Below, piece by piece: positions 1-6,028 of a DNA stretch of 8,653 nucleotides. This DNA comes from an uncultured bacterium (GTDB lineage: Bacteria > Planctomycetota > Phycisphaerae > Phycisphaerales > SM1A02), in contig CAIXEV010000176.1 in NCBI GenBank assembly GCA_903918555.1, positions 1 through 8,653 of the forward strand, given 5' to 3'. Made by a program: the position numbers and the translations under genes. The notes beneath the pieces were generated by a model. The model saw nothing but the letters and a program-made list of their open reading frames with translations. It searched no databases and had not been told where the DNA came from. How positions within the stretch are numbered: the stretch's first letter is position 1; each line of letters starts with the position of its first letter.

Positions 1-1
1 C

Positions 2-433
2 CACGCGTGCCGCGCGGCCGTCGAGGAAGGCATCCTCCCGGGCGGCGGAACCTCCGTCATCCGCGCCCGCAAGGTGCTTGAGAAGCTGAAGAAGTCCCTC
101 GGCGACGACGAGTCCGTCGGCGTCGACATCGTCTGGCGCGCGCTCTCGGCGCCGACCAAGCAGATCGCCGCCAACGGCGGCCTCGACGGCTCGGTCGTCG
201 CGCAGAAGATCGAGGAGGCGACCGACGCCAACTTCGGCTTCAACGCCGCGACGCAGAAGTACGAGGATCTCGTCGCCTCGGGCATCATCGTCCCGACCAA
301 GGTCGAGCGCGTGGCGCTCCAGAACGCAGCGTCGATCGCGGGGCTCCTGCTCACGACCGACTGCGCGATCACCGAGATCAAGGAAAAGAAGCCCAAGGCC
401 GCGGCCGGTCACGGCCACGGCGAGGACTACTGA
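2..433 (+). CDS. groEL: Chaperonin GroEL (Hsp60), C-terminal part; 5' end outside the window
   Basis: This is the last 143 codons of the 60-kDa chaperonin, which folds proteins with ATP inside a double-ring cage with GroES in the cytoplasm. The frame is open from base 2 and reads HACRAAVEEGILPGGG, the family's intermediate/equatorial junction with its Gly triplet, then the equatorial elements APTKQIAANGG, NFGFNAATQKYEDLV and ALQNAASIAGLLLTTDCAITE. These match E. coli GroEL from about residue 400 to about 525. Two things are unusual. The GILDPTKV segment of E. coli is GIIVPTKV here, so the Asp that contacts the nucleotide (D495 in E. coli numbering, from memory) is Val. The tail is KKPKAAAGHGHGEDY, without GGM repeats. 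The stop is at 431-433 and an intrinsic terminator follows. Identity is certain; whether this is the main or a secondary GroEL copy cannot be told from this fragment. Confidence 0.97.
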   Translation, partial: HACRAAVEEGILPGGGTSVIRARKVLEKLKKSLGDDESVGVDIVWRALSAPTKQIAANGGLDGSVVAQKIEEATDANFGFNAATQKYEDLVASGIIVPTKVERVALQNAASIAGLLLTTDCAITEIKEKKPKAAAGHGHGEDY

Positions 434-498
434 TTCCAACCTGATCTGTCACGAGCGTTGCGCGGCCTGAGCCACCGCGCTGGATGCTCGAAGAACCG

Positions 499-533
499 CC
501 CCGGGCCGCGTCTGCGGTCCGGGGCTTTCGTTT
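499..533 (+). terminator. Intrinsic terminator of groEL
   Basis: An 11-bp GC-rich stem (arms 499-509 and 514-524, one G-T wobble) with the 4-base loop GTCT is followed by CTTTCGTTT. It lies 65 nt after the groEL stop. A smaller perfect 6-bp stem (460-465 with 475-480) sits just before it. The gene at 566-1483 converges on this spot, so the hairpin may also help stop transcription on the minus strand, although the T-run on that side (GGTTCTTCG) is poor. Confidence 0.85.
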
Positions 534-565
534 GCATCCACCACGGCTCGCCGATCAAGGTCGGG

Positions 566-1483
566 TCATGTGCGCCGTCGTCGCGCCCTCGGCGCGAACG
601 GTGCGACGAGCGAGAGGCCCATCAGCGCCAGCGCGCCCGGCGTGGGCAGCGAGAACACCTGCTGCGAGAGGTTCCAGTTGGCGTCGGCCTCCAAGAAACC
701 CACCTTCGTCGATGGGCCGAGCAGGCCTTCTCCGTGGCCCGCGCCGCCGTTGCTGCGGCCGATGGCGTCGAGGTTGATGAAGTACTGCGCGCTCGTGGCG
801 GCGATCGTGCTGCCGCCCGCGAGGACGGCGAATCCGCGCGCGGGAGAGGCTGTCGTCGCGTTCATCCCGTATGGCGTGATGAAGTTGTCGCTGCCGTCGG
901 TTGGTCCCGTGAACACCGAGTACTGCTTCGAGCGGAACCGCTCGTTGCCAGACCCTCCGAGCGAGAAGACGGATAGATCGCCAGCACTCGCGCCGTACGC
1001 GCCATCGGACGCGCCCACGCTCGACGCAGCCTGGATGCTGTCGCCCGTCCAGTCGACATGCACCCAGATGTTCGAGAGGCGCGCAGCGCCCGGGTACTGG
1101 AGCCCGACGCCGACGATCCGGTCGCCCGCCCGCCACGAACCGCTGAAGAGGCTCGACTGGGTGTCGCCCGTGTACGCGGCGCCCGTGCCGCCCGCGCCGT
1201 CAGAGAGCCGGTTGCCGCCGACCGTCTGCCCGGCCTCGAGCGTGAACAGCGTCGAGTAGATGTTGTAGTCGCGCGTCGTCGAACCACGCACCCACACGCC
1301 TGCAGTGCGCGAGTTGCCGACGCTCGTCCACCCGTTCCACGAGGTGCCGCCGTTGATGTCGACGATGCCTCCGTGCGCGACCGCGCAGGTCGCGAGTGCG
1401 GACAGCTTGGCGACGCACAGCGGAAGCCGGGCTCTTCCTCCCGGCATTCGTCGTCCGTCGCGATGTCGTTGTGTCTGGCTCAT
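566..1483 (-). CDS. Secreted protein with PEP-CTERM-type sorting tag, function unknown (305 aa)
   Basis: This is a predicted exported surface or matrix protein. It has a basic N terminus (residues 1-19), a hydrophobic stretch LPLCVAKLSALATCAVA (about 20-36) ending in a likely signal peptidase site near AVA-HG, and a Gly/Ser/Thr-rich mature region of mostly predicted beta strands. The last 27 residues are a PEP-CTERM-type tag: the LPTPGALALMG motif, a hydrophobic segment, then ARRRRT. In this family the tag is recognised by an exosortase in the inner membrane. The start at 1483 is supported by the ribosome binding site AGAAGGGGG (1490-1498), 6 nt upstream; the in-frame Met at 1447 would give a more ordinary signal peptide but lacks that support. 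It lies 54 nt after the stop of another PEP-CTERM gene with no obvious terminator between, so the two are probably co-transcribed. I recognise no catalytic domain. Confidence 0.85.
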   Translation of the reverse strand: MSQTQRHRDGRRMPGGRARLPLCVAKLSALATCAVAHGGIVDINGGTSWNGWTSVGNSRTAGVWVRGSTTRDYNIYSTLFTLEAGQTVGGNRLSDGAGGTGAAYTGDTQSSLFSGSWRAGDRIVGVGLQYPGAARLSNIWVHVDWTGDSIQAASSVGASDGAYGASAGDLSVFSLGGSGNERFRSKQYSVFTGPTDGSDNFITPYGMNATTASPARGFAVLAGGSTIAATSAQYFINLDAIGRSNGGAGHGEGLLGPSTKVGFLEADANWNLSQQVFSLPTPGALALMGLSLVAPFAPRARRRRT

Positions 1484-1537
1484 GGTGTTCCCCCTTCTGG
1501 TTGCCGCCGATGCGGCGTTGGGCTCGTCCGCCGCCGC

Positions 1538-2155
1538 TCAGCGGGTCCGGCGACGGACGAGTCCGATCAATGTCCCAAGCGCCGCGAGCGCCGCAGGCGC
1601 CGGAATGATCTCGTACTGGAAGTTCGATCCCCAGTAGACATCGGTGCCCTGAAGCGTCGTCACGGGATCATGGGTCGCCTTCGTGTTCCAGCGATACGCG
1701 TCGAAGCTCTTGATTCCGCTTCCCAGCCCGATGCCCATGCTGGTCACCAGCTGCTTTCCCGCGTTGGCGTTTCCCACGATGAAGTACCTCGTGTCCGCCT
1801 TCAAGACCGCGCCCGCGCCCGCGACATCCAGATACTGGAACCCGCTGTAGCTCGCCGTCGTCGTGATCTGCCGCGAGACGACCAGCTCCAGCGGCGCGAA
1901 GCTTGCGTCGGTGCGGTAGATCGCGACCGTATGGCTTTCGTTGGTGCCGCTGTACTCCCCAAGTTTCGTCACAAGCAGGTCGAGGCTGCCGACCGTGAAG
2001 AAGAACGCATCGTTGCCAGCGCCGGACGCGGTGAGCGTGCCGGCGAACTGAAACGCGAGCTCGCCGCGCGCGGTCGCCGGCATCGCGCCAAGCGAAACAA
2101 ACAGCGCCGCCGTTGCGGCGAGCTTTCCCCCGAAGATGGATGTACGGACCCCCAT
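1538..2155 (-). CDS. Secreted PEP-CTERM-tagged protein with a DUF4082-like beta-sandwich (205 aa)
   Basis: This is a predicted exported protein. Residues 1-30 form a signal peptide: MGVRTS, then the hydrophobic run KLAATAALFVSLGAMPATA. The middle (about 45-130) carries FFFTVGSLDLLVTKLGEYSG, a SHTVAIYR strand, GFQYLDV, and LKADTRYFIVG. That order resembles DUF4082-type beta-sandwiches often found in PEP-CTERM proteins (from memory, not searched). The tag is the last 22 residues, IPAPAALAALG then a hydrophobic segment ending VRRRTR. I chose the ATG at 2155 because AAGGAG (2161-2166) lies 5 nt upstream; the GTG at 2173 would overlap that site. Just upstream, a 10-bp inverted repeat could pair with this ribosome binding site in the mRNA. 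It is probably the first gene of a two-gene unit with the gene at 566-1483. Confidence 0.86.
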   Translation of the reverse strand: MGVRTSIFGGKLAATAALFVSLGAMPATARGELAFQFAGTLTASGAGNDAFFFTVGSLDLLVTKLGEYSGTNESHTVAIYRTDASFAPLELVVSRQITTTASYSGFQYLDVAGAGAVLKADTRYFIVGNANAGKQLVTSMGIGLGSGIKSFDAYRWNTKATHDPVTTLQGTDVYWGSNFQYEIIPAPAALAALGTLIGLVRRRTR

Positions 2156-2162
2156 ATCCGCT

Positions 2163-2224
2163 CCTTGCGTCACCCCGTCGCTTTCACTTCCTGCGGCCGC
2201 GCCCGCTGTGGTCTTGACGCAAGG
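2163..2224 (-). promoter_or_regulatory. Long-range RNA stem that would mask the ribosome binding site of the gene starting at 2155
   Basis: CCTTGCGTCA at 2163-2172 and TGACGCAAGG at 2215-2224 are perfect 10-base inverted copies, 42 nt apart. In the minus-strand transcript the downstream arm contains the AAGG of the AAGGAG ribosome binding site, so the folded leader would hide it. This is seen in the sequence; any control of translation is inference. Confidence 0.45.
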
Positions 2225-2238
2225 TCAGGGCGGGAGGC

Positions 2239-2260
2239 GGATCACAGGAAAGGGTGATCT
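2239..2260. repeat. Short inverted repeat in the promoter region of the gene starting at 2155
   Basis: GATCAC and GTGATC form a 6-bp perfect dyad with an 8-nt loop, followed by the palindrome TGTACA. It lies about 85-105 nt upstream of the start at 2155, where an operator could sit. I found no convincing -35/-10 pair here, so this is a weak candidate. Confidence 0.25.
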
Positions 2261-2361
2261 ATGTACACCGTACGAAGCGGGCGTGAAGCGGCAAGCGACA
2301 ATCATCGCGCGGCGCGAATTCACGCCGAGGTCGCTCGGAGAACCGGAGTCTCCGCCACGAC

Positions 2362-2433
2362 CGCGCCGTCGCGCGCAAGACTTCCAGGCGCGCCGTCGCG
2401 CGCAAGACTTCCAGGCGCGCCGTCGCGCGCAAG
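2362..2433. repeat. 27-bp tandem repeat, 2.7 copies, in the gap after the MuiA-family gene
   Basis: Two exact head-to-tail copies (2362-2388 and 2389-2415) and a third copy matching for its first 18 bases (2416-2433) begin CGCGCCGTCGCGCGCAAG and continue with ACTTCCAGG. Each unit contains GCGCG-CCGT-CGCGC, which can form a hairpin. The array starts 22 bp beyond the stop of the gene at 2456-4222. The 300-base stretch 2156-2455 has no gene I can support; it holds this array, the dyad at 2239-2260 and the leader stem at 2163-2224. Confidence 0.9.
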
Positions 2434-2455
2434 CCATCCAAGCCGCACAGAGCGA

Positions 2456-4222
2456 TCAGTCCGCGTCGCCGGCGAGGTACATGCCGTCGGGCCACACCAC
2501 GCGCGTCTTCCACGAGATGGTGACGGGCGCGGCTTCCTTGCCGGCGACACGCGCGGGCAGCGGCAGCATCCACTTAAGGAGTCCCTGCGGGCGCTCCTCC
2601 TCGAGATACTTCGCGTCGGTCGCGAGGGCCGGCGCAATCGCGGTCAGCTCGACCTTGACCTGCTCGTTGCGCGACACGGGCACGCGGTCCCACAGCTCGA
2701 CCTCGACGGGGCGCGCGAGCGTGTTGGTGAGCGAGACGCGGTACTCGCGGTCCACGCCCTTCGACTTCGAGAAGACGCCCGACTCGGACGCCTTCTTCGA
2801 GACGACCTCGCGCTTCACCGTGACGCCCGGCTCCTTGCCGAACCACAGCTCGATCTCGCCGCCGACCGCGATCTCGCCGAGGGCCGCGGTTCCGATCGAA
2901 TCGCTGCCGAGGTAGACGCGCGCCTGGCCGGGAAGCAGGATGAACCCGCTCTCGTTCATGAGGCGCGCGCGCAGGAAGACATCGGTCTCGGCGACCGGGC
3001 GCGCGACGAGCGTGAAGACGGGCTTGCCGTCGATGTTCGCGACGCGCGTGCGGCGCTCGCCGTTGGCGTCGCTCGGCGCGGTGAACGCGCGCGGCAGGCG
3101 GTACTCGACCGCAGCGCCCGAGCCGCCGACCTCTGTGTCGTTCGAGAGCGACTCGATCGCCGCGCCTCTCTTGCGCGACATCGCGCCGGTTCCCGAGTCG
3201 TCGTCCGCGAAGCCCGCTTCGCCCGCTGGCGGTGGAACGCCCGGCGCCATCATGGGCGCCGCCGACGAAACCGCGCGCGGCGCGCTCGGGTCGAACACAT
3301 CGAGATAGATCGCGCCGATCTCGCTCGGGTTCGCGGCGCGCGTCGGCTGCGCGGTCGAGAGGACGAGCGCGACATCGCTCCAGTCCTCGCCCGTCGCCTG
3401 CTTCACGACCGCGTCGAACTCGATCTTGAGGGCGCCTGCCGCGGGGTCGCCGCGCACGGTGTAGGCGGGCTTCCAGGTCGCGTTGCCGACGAGGTAGGTC
3501 AGCGCGACAGGCACCTTGCCGCCCTGCGGCACGGCGATCGTGATGAGCGCGTACCGCTCGACCGGCGGCGCGCCGCCCGCGGCGGCCAGCGCCTTCTCGC
3601 GCGCGGAGAGTTCGCCCGCAGCCTTCACGCGCAGCTTCGCCAGCTCGAGCCCCTCGCGCGTGAGCCGGTTGCGCTCGCCCTCGACGAACGCGATCTGGCC
3701 CCGCAGCTTCTCGGGGTCGAGCGCTCCACCGAGCGCCTGCGAGGCGTCGGCCGCGGTCTTCGCTGCGATCGAGTCGATGAGCTTCGTCGTCGCGGTGTTG
3801 TTCGCGCTGAGGCGATCGACCTCCGCGAGTTCGGCGCGCGCCTTGTCGACCGCCTCGAGCGCCTCGCGGACGCGCGGGTTGTCGCTCGACGGCGCCGGCA
3901 GCGCCATGGCCTCGGTCTTCACATCAAGGAGCTTTCCGCCCGCGCCGATCTTCGCCTGCACGCTGTCGAGATCCGCGAACTCTGGCAGCGGTCCGACGCG
4001 CAGCTCGTGCACGCCCTGCGCCAGCGCGCACTCCGCCGAGCGCGTCACCGCGGCGCGCGAGCGGTAGACCGAGACCGAGGTGATCGGAAGCTCCGCGCGC
4101 GAGGCGACCGGCTTGAGCGCGTCGTCATCCTGCGCGACGGCGGCCGATGCAGCGGGCATCGTGAGGCACGAGAGCGGAGCGAGAAGAACAGCCGACGCGA
4201 GGAGCAGGTGTGCGGGCTTCAT
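2456..4222 (-). CDS. MuiA-family exported protein (DUF4140 + DUF4139), 588 aa
   Basis: This belongs to the 'mucoidy inhibitor MuiA' family, whose molecular function is not established; the name comes from an effect on capsule/mucoid phenotype. A signal peptide occupies residues 1-30 (hydrophobic LLLASAVLLAPLSCLTM, cleavage near ASA or AVA-QDD). Cys19 is not in a proper lipobox. The N-terminal DUF4140 part starts at about 47 with ITSVSVYRSRAAVTRSAE and LRVGPLPEFADLDSVQAKI. A charged, probably coiled-coil stretch follows (about 118-215). The DUF4139 part runs from about 220 to the end, with YLVGNATWKPAYTVRG, GEDWSDVALVLSTAQPTRA, EYRVSLTN and LKWMLPLPA. About residues 300-350 are a low-complexity linker rich in Pro, Ala and Gly. 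Length and order are typical of the family. The ATG at 4222 has only a weak ribosome binding site. It lies 34 nt behind the small membrane protein gene, suggesting co-transcription. No T-rich terminator follows, only the 27-bp repeats. Confidence 0.92.
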   Translation of the reverse strand: MKPAHLLLASAVLLAPLSCLTMPAASAAVAQDDDALKPVASRAELPITSVSVYRSRAAVTRSAECALAQGVHELRVGPLPEFADLDSVQAKIGAGGKLLDVKTEAMALPAPSSDNPRVREALEAVDKARAELAEVDRLSANNTATTKLIDSIAAKTAADASQALGGALDPEKLRGQIAFVEGERNRLTREGLELAKLRVKAAGELSAREKALAAAGGAPPVERYALITIAVPQGGKVPVALTYLVGNATWKPAYTVRGDPAAGALKIEFDAVVKQATGEDWSDVALVLSTAQPTRAANPSEIGAIYLDVFDPSAPRAVSSAAPMMAPGVPPPAGEAGFADDDSGTGAMSRKRGAAIESLSNDTEVGGSGAAVEYRLPRAFTAPSDANGERRTRVANIDGKPVFTLVARPVAETDVFLRARLMNESGFILLPGQARVYLGSDSIGTAALGEIAVGGEIELWFGKEPGVTVKREVVSKKASESGVFSKSKGVDREYRVSLTNTLARPVEVELWDRVPVSRNEQVKVELTAIAPALATDAKYLEEERPQGLLKWMLPLPARVAGKEAAPVTISWKTRVVWPDGMYLAGDAD

Positions 4223-4256
4223 GGGCGCAGCCTATGGCAATCGCCCCGCGCCTGTC

Positions 4257-4607
4257 TCAGCCGCCGATCTCGAAGATGGCAAGAACCACGGCTCCGATCG
4301 CGACGACGACCGCGCCCACCCGCAGCGTGATCTTCCACGACCGCCGGCGCGCCTTCTCGCGCACCACCCACACGCACCCATCGGCCTCGCGCACCACGAC
4401 GCCGCTCTTGATGAGCGGAACCAGATGCGCTTCGTCGATCCCGAGCGACGACGCGCGCCGCGCGCGCTCGGGCGCGTCGGCGTCCGCCTTCAGCAGCGTG
4501 CGGATCGGTCCGCGCTGCGAGAAGGCCATGGCGACCATCATCAGGGGTCCTGCGACGGACCCGACCATCGCGAATCCGCCGCCGCCGGGTGGGAAAGGAA
4601 CGGGCAT
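4257..4607 (-). CDS. Small membrane protein with two predicted helices, unknown function (116 aa)
   Basis: I do not recognise the family. A Pro/Gly-rich start (MPVPFPPGGGG) leads into a hydrophobic segment MVGSVAGPLMMVAMAF (about 14-29). A charged, Ala/Arg-rich cytoplasmic-looking middle follows (about 30-90), including GIDEAHLVPLIKSGVVVREADGCVWVVREKARRRSWK, whose helix-then-strands pattern is reminiscent of a small winged helix. A second hydrophobic segment VGAVVVAIGAVVLAIFEIGG closes the protein. Codons end mostly in G or C, as in its neighbours. The start is uncertain: ATG 4607 lies inside the right arm of a perfect hairpin and has no clear ribosome binding site, and the next in-frame ATG at 4568 lacks one as well. 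The frame stays open further upstream, but an extension would be rich in Arg and read back through the hairpin. The gene at 2456-4222 follows after 34 nt, so the two probably act together. Confidence 0.68.
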   Translation of the reverse strand: MPVPFPPGGGGFAMVGSVAGPLMMVAMAFSQRGPIRTLLKADADAPERARRASSLGIDEAHLVPLIKSGVVVREADGCVWVVREKARRRSWKITLRVGAVVVAIGAVVLAIFEIGG

Positions 4608-4632
4608 GCGGTCACTGTAGACCGCATGCCCG
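4591..4632 (-). terminator. Perfect 13-bp hairpin: likely terminator of pseudopilin A, overlapping the next gene's start codon
   Basis: Arms 4601-4613 (CGGGCATGCGGTC) and 4620-4632 are exact inverted copies with the loop ACTGTA (plus strand). On the minus strand the stem is followed by TTCCTTTCCC (4591-4600), an imperfect T-rich tract, and begins about 30 nt after the stop at 4663. This fits an intrinsic terminator of the gene at 4663-5799. The candidate start codon of the gene at 4257-4607 lies inside one arm, so an attenuator or start-masking role is possible. Confidence 0.65.
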
Positions 4633-4662
4633 TCGTTCGCTGCAGAAACTCGGCGTCGTGAC

Positions 4663-5799
4663 TCAGCCCTCGGCGCCGAGAACATCGCGGCCTTCGATAC
4701 CGTCGGTCGTGAGGATGTGGAAGCTCGTCTTCACGAGGAAGTCGTACGACTGTCCGCCGTAGTAGCCGTTGGTTCCGAACGGGGTGTTGCGCGACCAGAC
4801 CGAGCCGCTCGAATCGGCGACGCGCTGGTCCGCCTGCATCGAGCGCTGGCAGCCGACGAGCTCGATGTGGCCGTCGAAGAACAGGCTCGCGGGCGCGGAG
4901 TTGAAGCCGTGGTTGAACATCCACGGCGTCTTGCCGCCCGCGAAGTTCGGGTTGATCGGCGAGTCGGGCGTGTTCTGCAGCCAGTTGTGCTCGATCATGC
5001 GCGTCTTGAGCGACGGGTAGCGGCAGCGCGAGGTCGGCGGACTCTTGAAGCCCGTCTTGAGCGTGTTCGGATCGCTGTAGCCCTGTCCGTTCAGCGTCGC
5101 GCCGTTGCGGCCGAACACCTTCGGGTCGAACATCGCGGCGGGCGACCAGCAGTACGAGCTGTCCTCGTAGGCCGAGCCGTCGTAGGTGAACTCCGCGGCG
5201 CTCGTGAAGTACTTCGACACATTCGCGATGGCGATGGCATCCTTCGGCGCGTAGAAAGTCGGGTCGTAGAAGCGCTTGCCGACATAGTCGTGGAACGCCT
5301 TGACGCCCGGCATGCGGAACGATCCGTACGAATTGCCGCCGCCGGGATTCGGGCCGGTGCCGAAGTCCATCGGGATGTAGATGATCCAGTTGTAGCAAGC
5401 CTCCGGCCAGCCGTACCGCGCGCACTTGCCGCTCGAGCCGAGGAAGTAGCCCCACATCGCGCCGTTCACATCCCAGCCGAGGAGCTGCTGCGACGGGCAG
5501 GTGATCTGCGTCTTGTAGAGCTCGCAGTTGCCGTTCACCATGCCCGCGTCGTCGGGGCACGCGGTGAACTGACGGTCGTTCCAGTCGCCCGAGTAGATCT
5601 CGTTCGCGCTCGCGAGGTTCTTGAGGTTCGACACCGACTGCGAGACGAGCGCCTTGTCGCGCCCCTTCGCTACCGCGGGAAGAAGCAGCGCGATCAGGAG
5701 CGAGATGATCGACACGACGACGAGGAGCTCGACGATCGTGAACCCGGGCGCGGCATGGCGGGAGGTCGTTCGGGCGACGCGCAGCGATGCGTCAGGCAT
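4663..5799 (-). CDS. Prepilin-type (pseudopilin-like) protein A, 378 aa
   Basis: This is a type IV pilin-like secreted protein. A basic leader (residues 1-19) ends in Gly, followed by FTIVELLVVVSIISLLIALLLPAVA (written here only to name the site: cleavage is between G19 and F20), with the conserved Glu at position +5 of the mature chain (residue 24). The first 25 mature residues form the membrane/assembly helix. The body is large for a pilin and rich in aromatic residues and Cys (about eight, several in both paralogs, so disulfides are likely). Near residues 305-315 FFDGHIELVG resembles the DG box of the planctomycete DUF1559-type family, preceded by NHGFNSAP. It ends LTTDGIEGRDVLGAEG. The start at 5799 has GGAGAA (5805-5810) 5 nt upstream. 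The adjacent gene at 6029-7129 is a close paralog but is separated by a strong terminator, so this gene needs its own promoter. Its role (pilus, secretion apparatus or surface fibre) is not known. Confidence 0.92.
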   Translation of the reverse strand: MPDASLRVARTTSRHAAPGFTIVELLVVVSIISLLIALLLPAVAKGRDKALVSQSVSNLKNLASANEIYSGDWNDRQFTACPDDAGMVNGNCELYKTQITCPSQQLLGWDVNGAMWGYFLGSSGKCARYGWPEACYNWIIYIPMDFGTGPNPGGGNSYGSFRMPGVKAFHDYVGKRFYDPTFYAPKDAIAIANVSKYFTSAAEFTYDGSAYEDSSYCWSPAAMFDPKVFGRNGATLNGQGYSDPNTLKTGFKSPPTSRCRYPSLKTRMIEHNWLQNTPDSPINPNFAGGKTPWMFNHGFNSAPASLFFDGHIELVGCQRSMQADQRVADSSGSVWSRNTPFGTNGYYGGQSYDFLVKTSFHILTTDGIEGRDVLGAEG

Positions 5800-5968
5800 G
5801 GCAGTTCTCCGGGGGGCAGGTTGTCCGGGCGGGACGGTGTGCGAAGGAGCGAGACGCGCAGGAAGAGCACGAAACCCTGCGGATGCAGCGCATCATGACC
5901 GTTGGCCGCGCAGAAGGACAGCCGCGGCGCGCGGAATTGGCGAAATCCGCGCCGACGAACGCGTGCCG
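5800..5968 (-). promoter_or_regulatory. Promoter/leader region of pseudopilin A
   Basis: Because a strong terminator lies at 5969-6003, transcription of the gene starting at 5799 should begin in these 169 bases. The ribosome binding site GGAGAA is at 5805-5810. On the minus strand CATGAT (5892-5897) is a possible -10 box, but no good -35 is spaced from it. A 7-bp dyad (5929-5935 with 5946-5952) lies near the upstream edge. The location is inferred from gene layout. Confidence 0.35.
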
Positions 5969-6003
5969 AAAAAGACAGCCGCCCGCGCGAGGCGGGCGGC
6001 TGT
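5969..6003 (-). terminator. Strong intrinsic terminator of pseudopilin B
   Basis: A perfect 12-bp GC-rich stem (arms 5975-5986 and 5992-6003, loop of 5 nt) is followed on the minus strand by CTTTTTCGG. It begins about 26 nt after the stop at 6029. This is the most convincing terminator in the window, and it separates the transcription of the two paralogs. Confidence 0.92.
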
Positions 6004-6028
6004 GGATCAGGCGTATGCCAGGCTGGGA

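Noticed and set aside
570..1259. Several overlapping + strand frames of 60 to 230 codons over the first PEP-CTERM gene
   Set aside because: They are shadows. The minus-strand frame has a signal peptide, a ribosome binding site and a sorting tag.
2362..2433. CRISPR array
   Set aside because: The units are directly head to tail with no spacers and only 2.7 copies, so this is a simple tandem repeat.
2225..2437. A 70-codon minus-strand frame with a CARRRAWKS repeat, beginning 18 nt after the MuiA-family stop
   Set aside because: Its repeat is fully explained by the 27-bp DNA repeat. It has no ribosome binding site and unbalanced composition, and it overlaps the promoter region of the next gene.
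2261..4330. A 689-codon open frame on the + strand opposite the MuiA-family gene
   Set aside because: It is an antisense shadow of high third-position GC. The product is Arg/Ala/Asp-rich with no domain, while the minus strand encodes a complete recognisable family.
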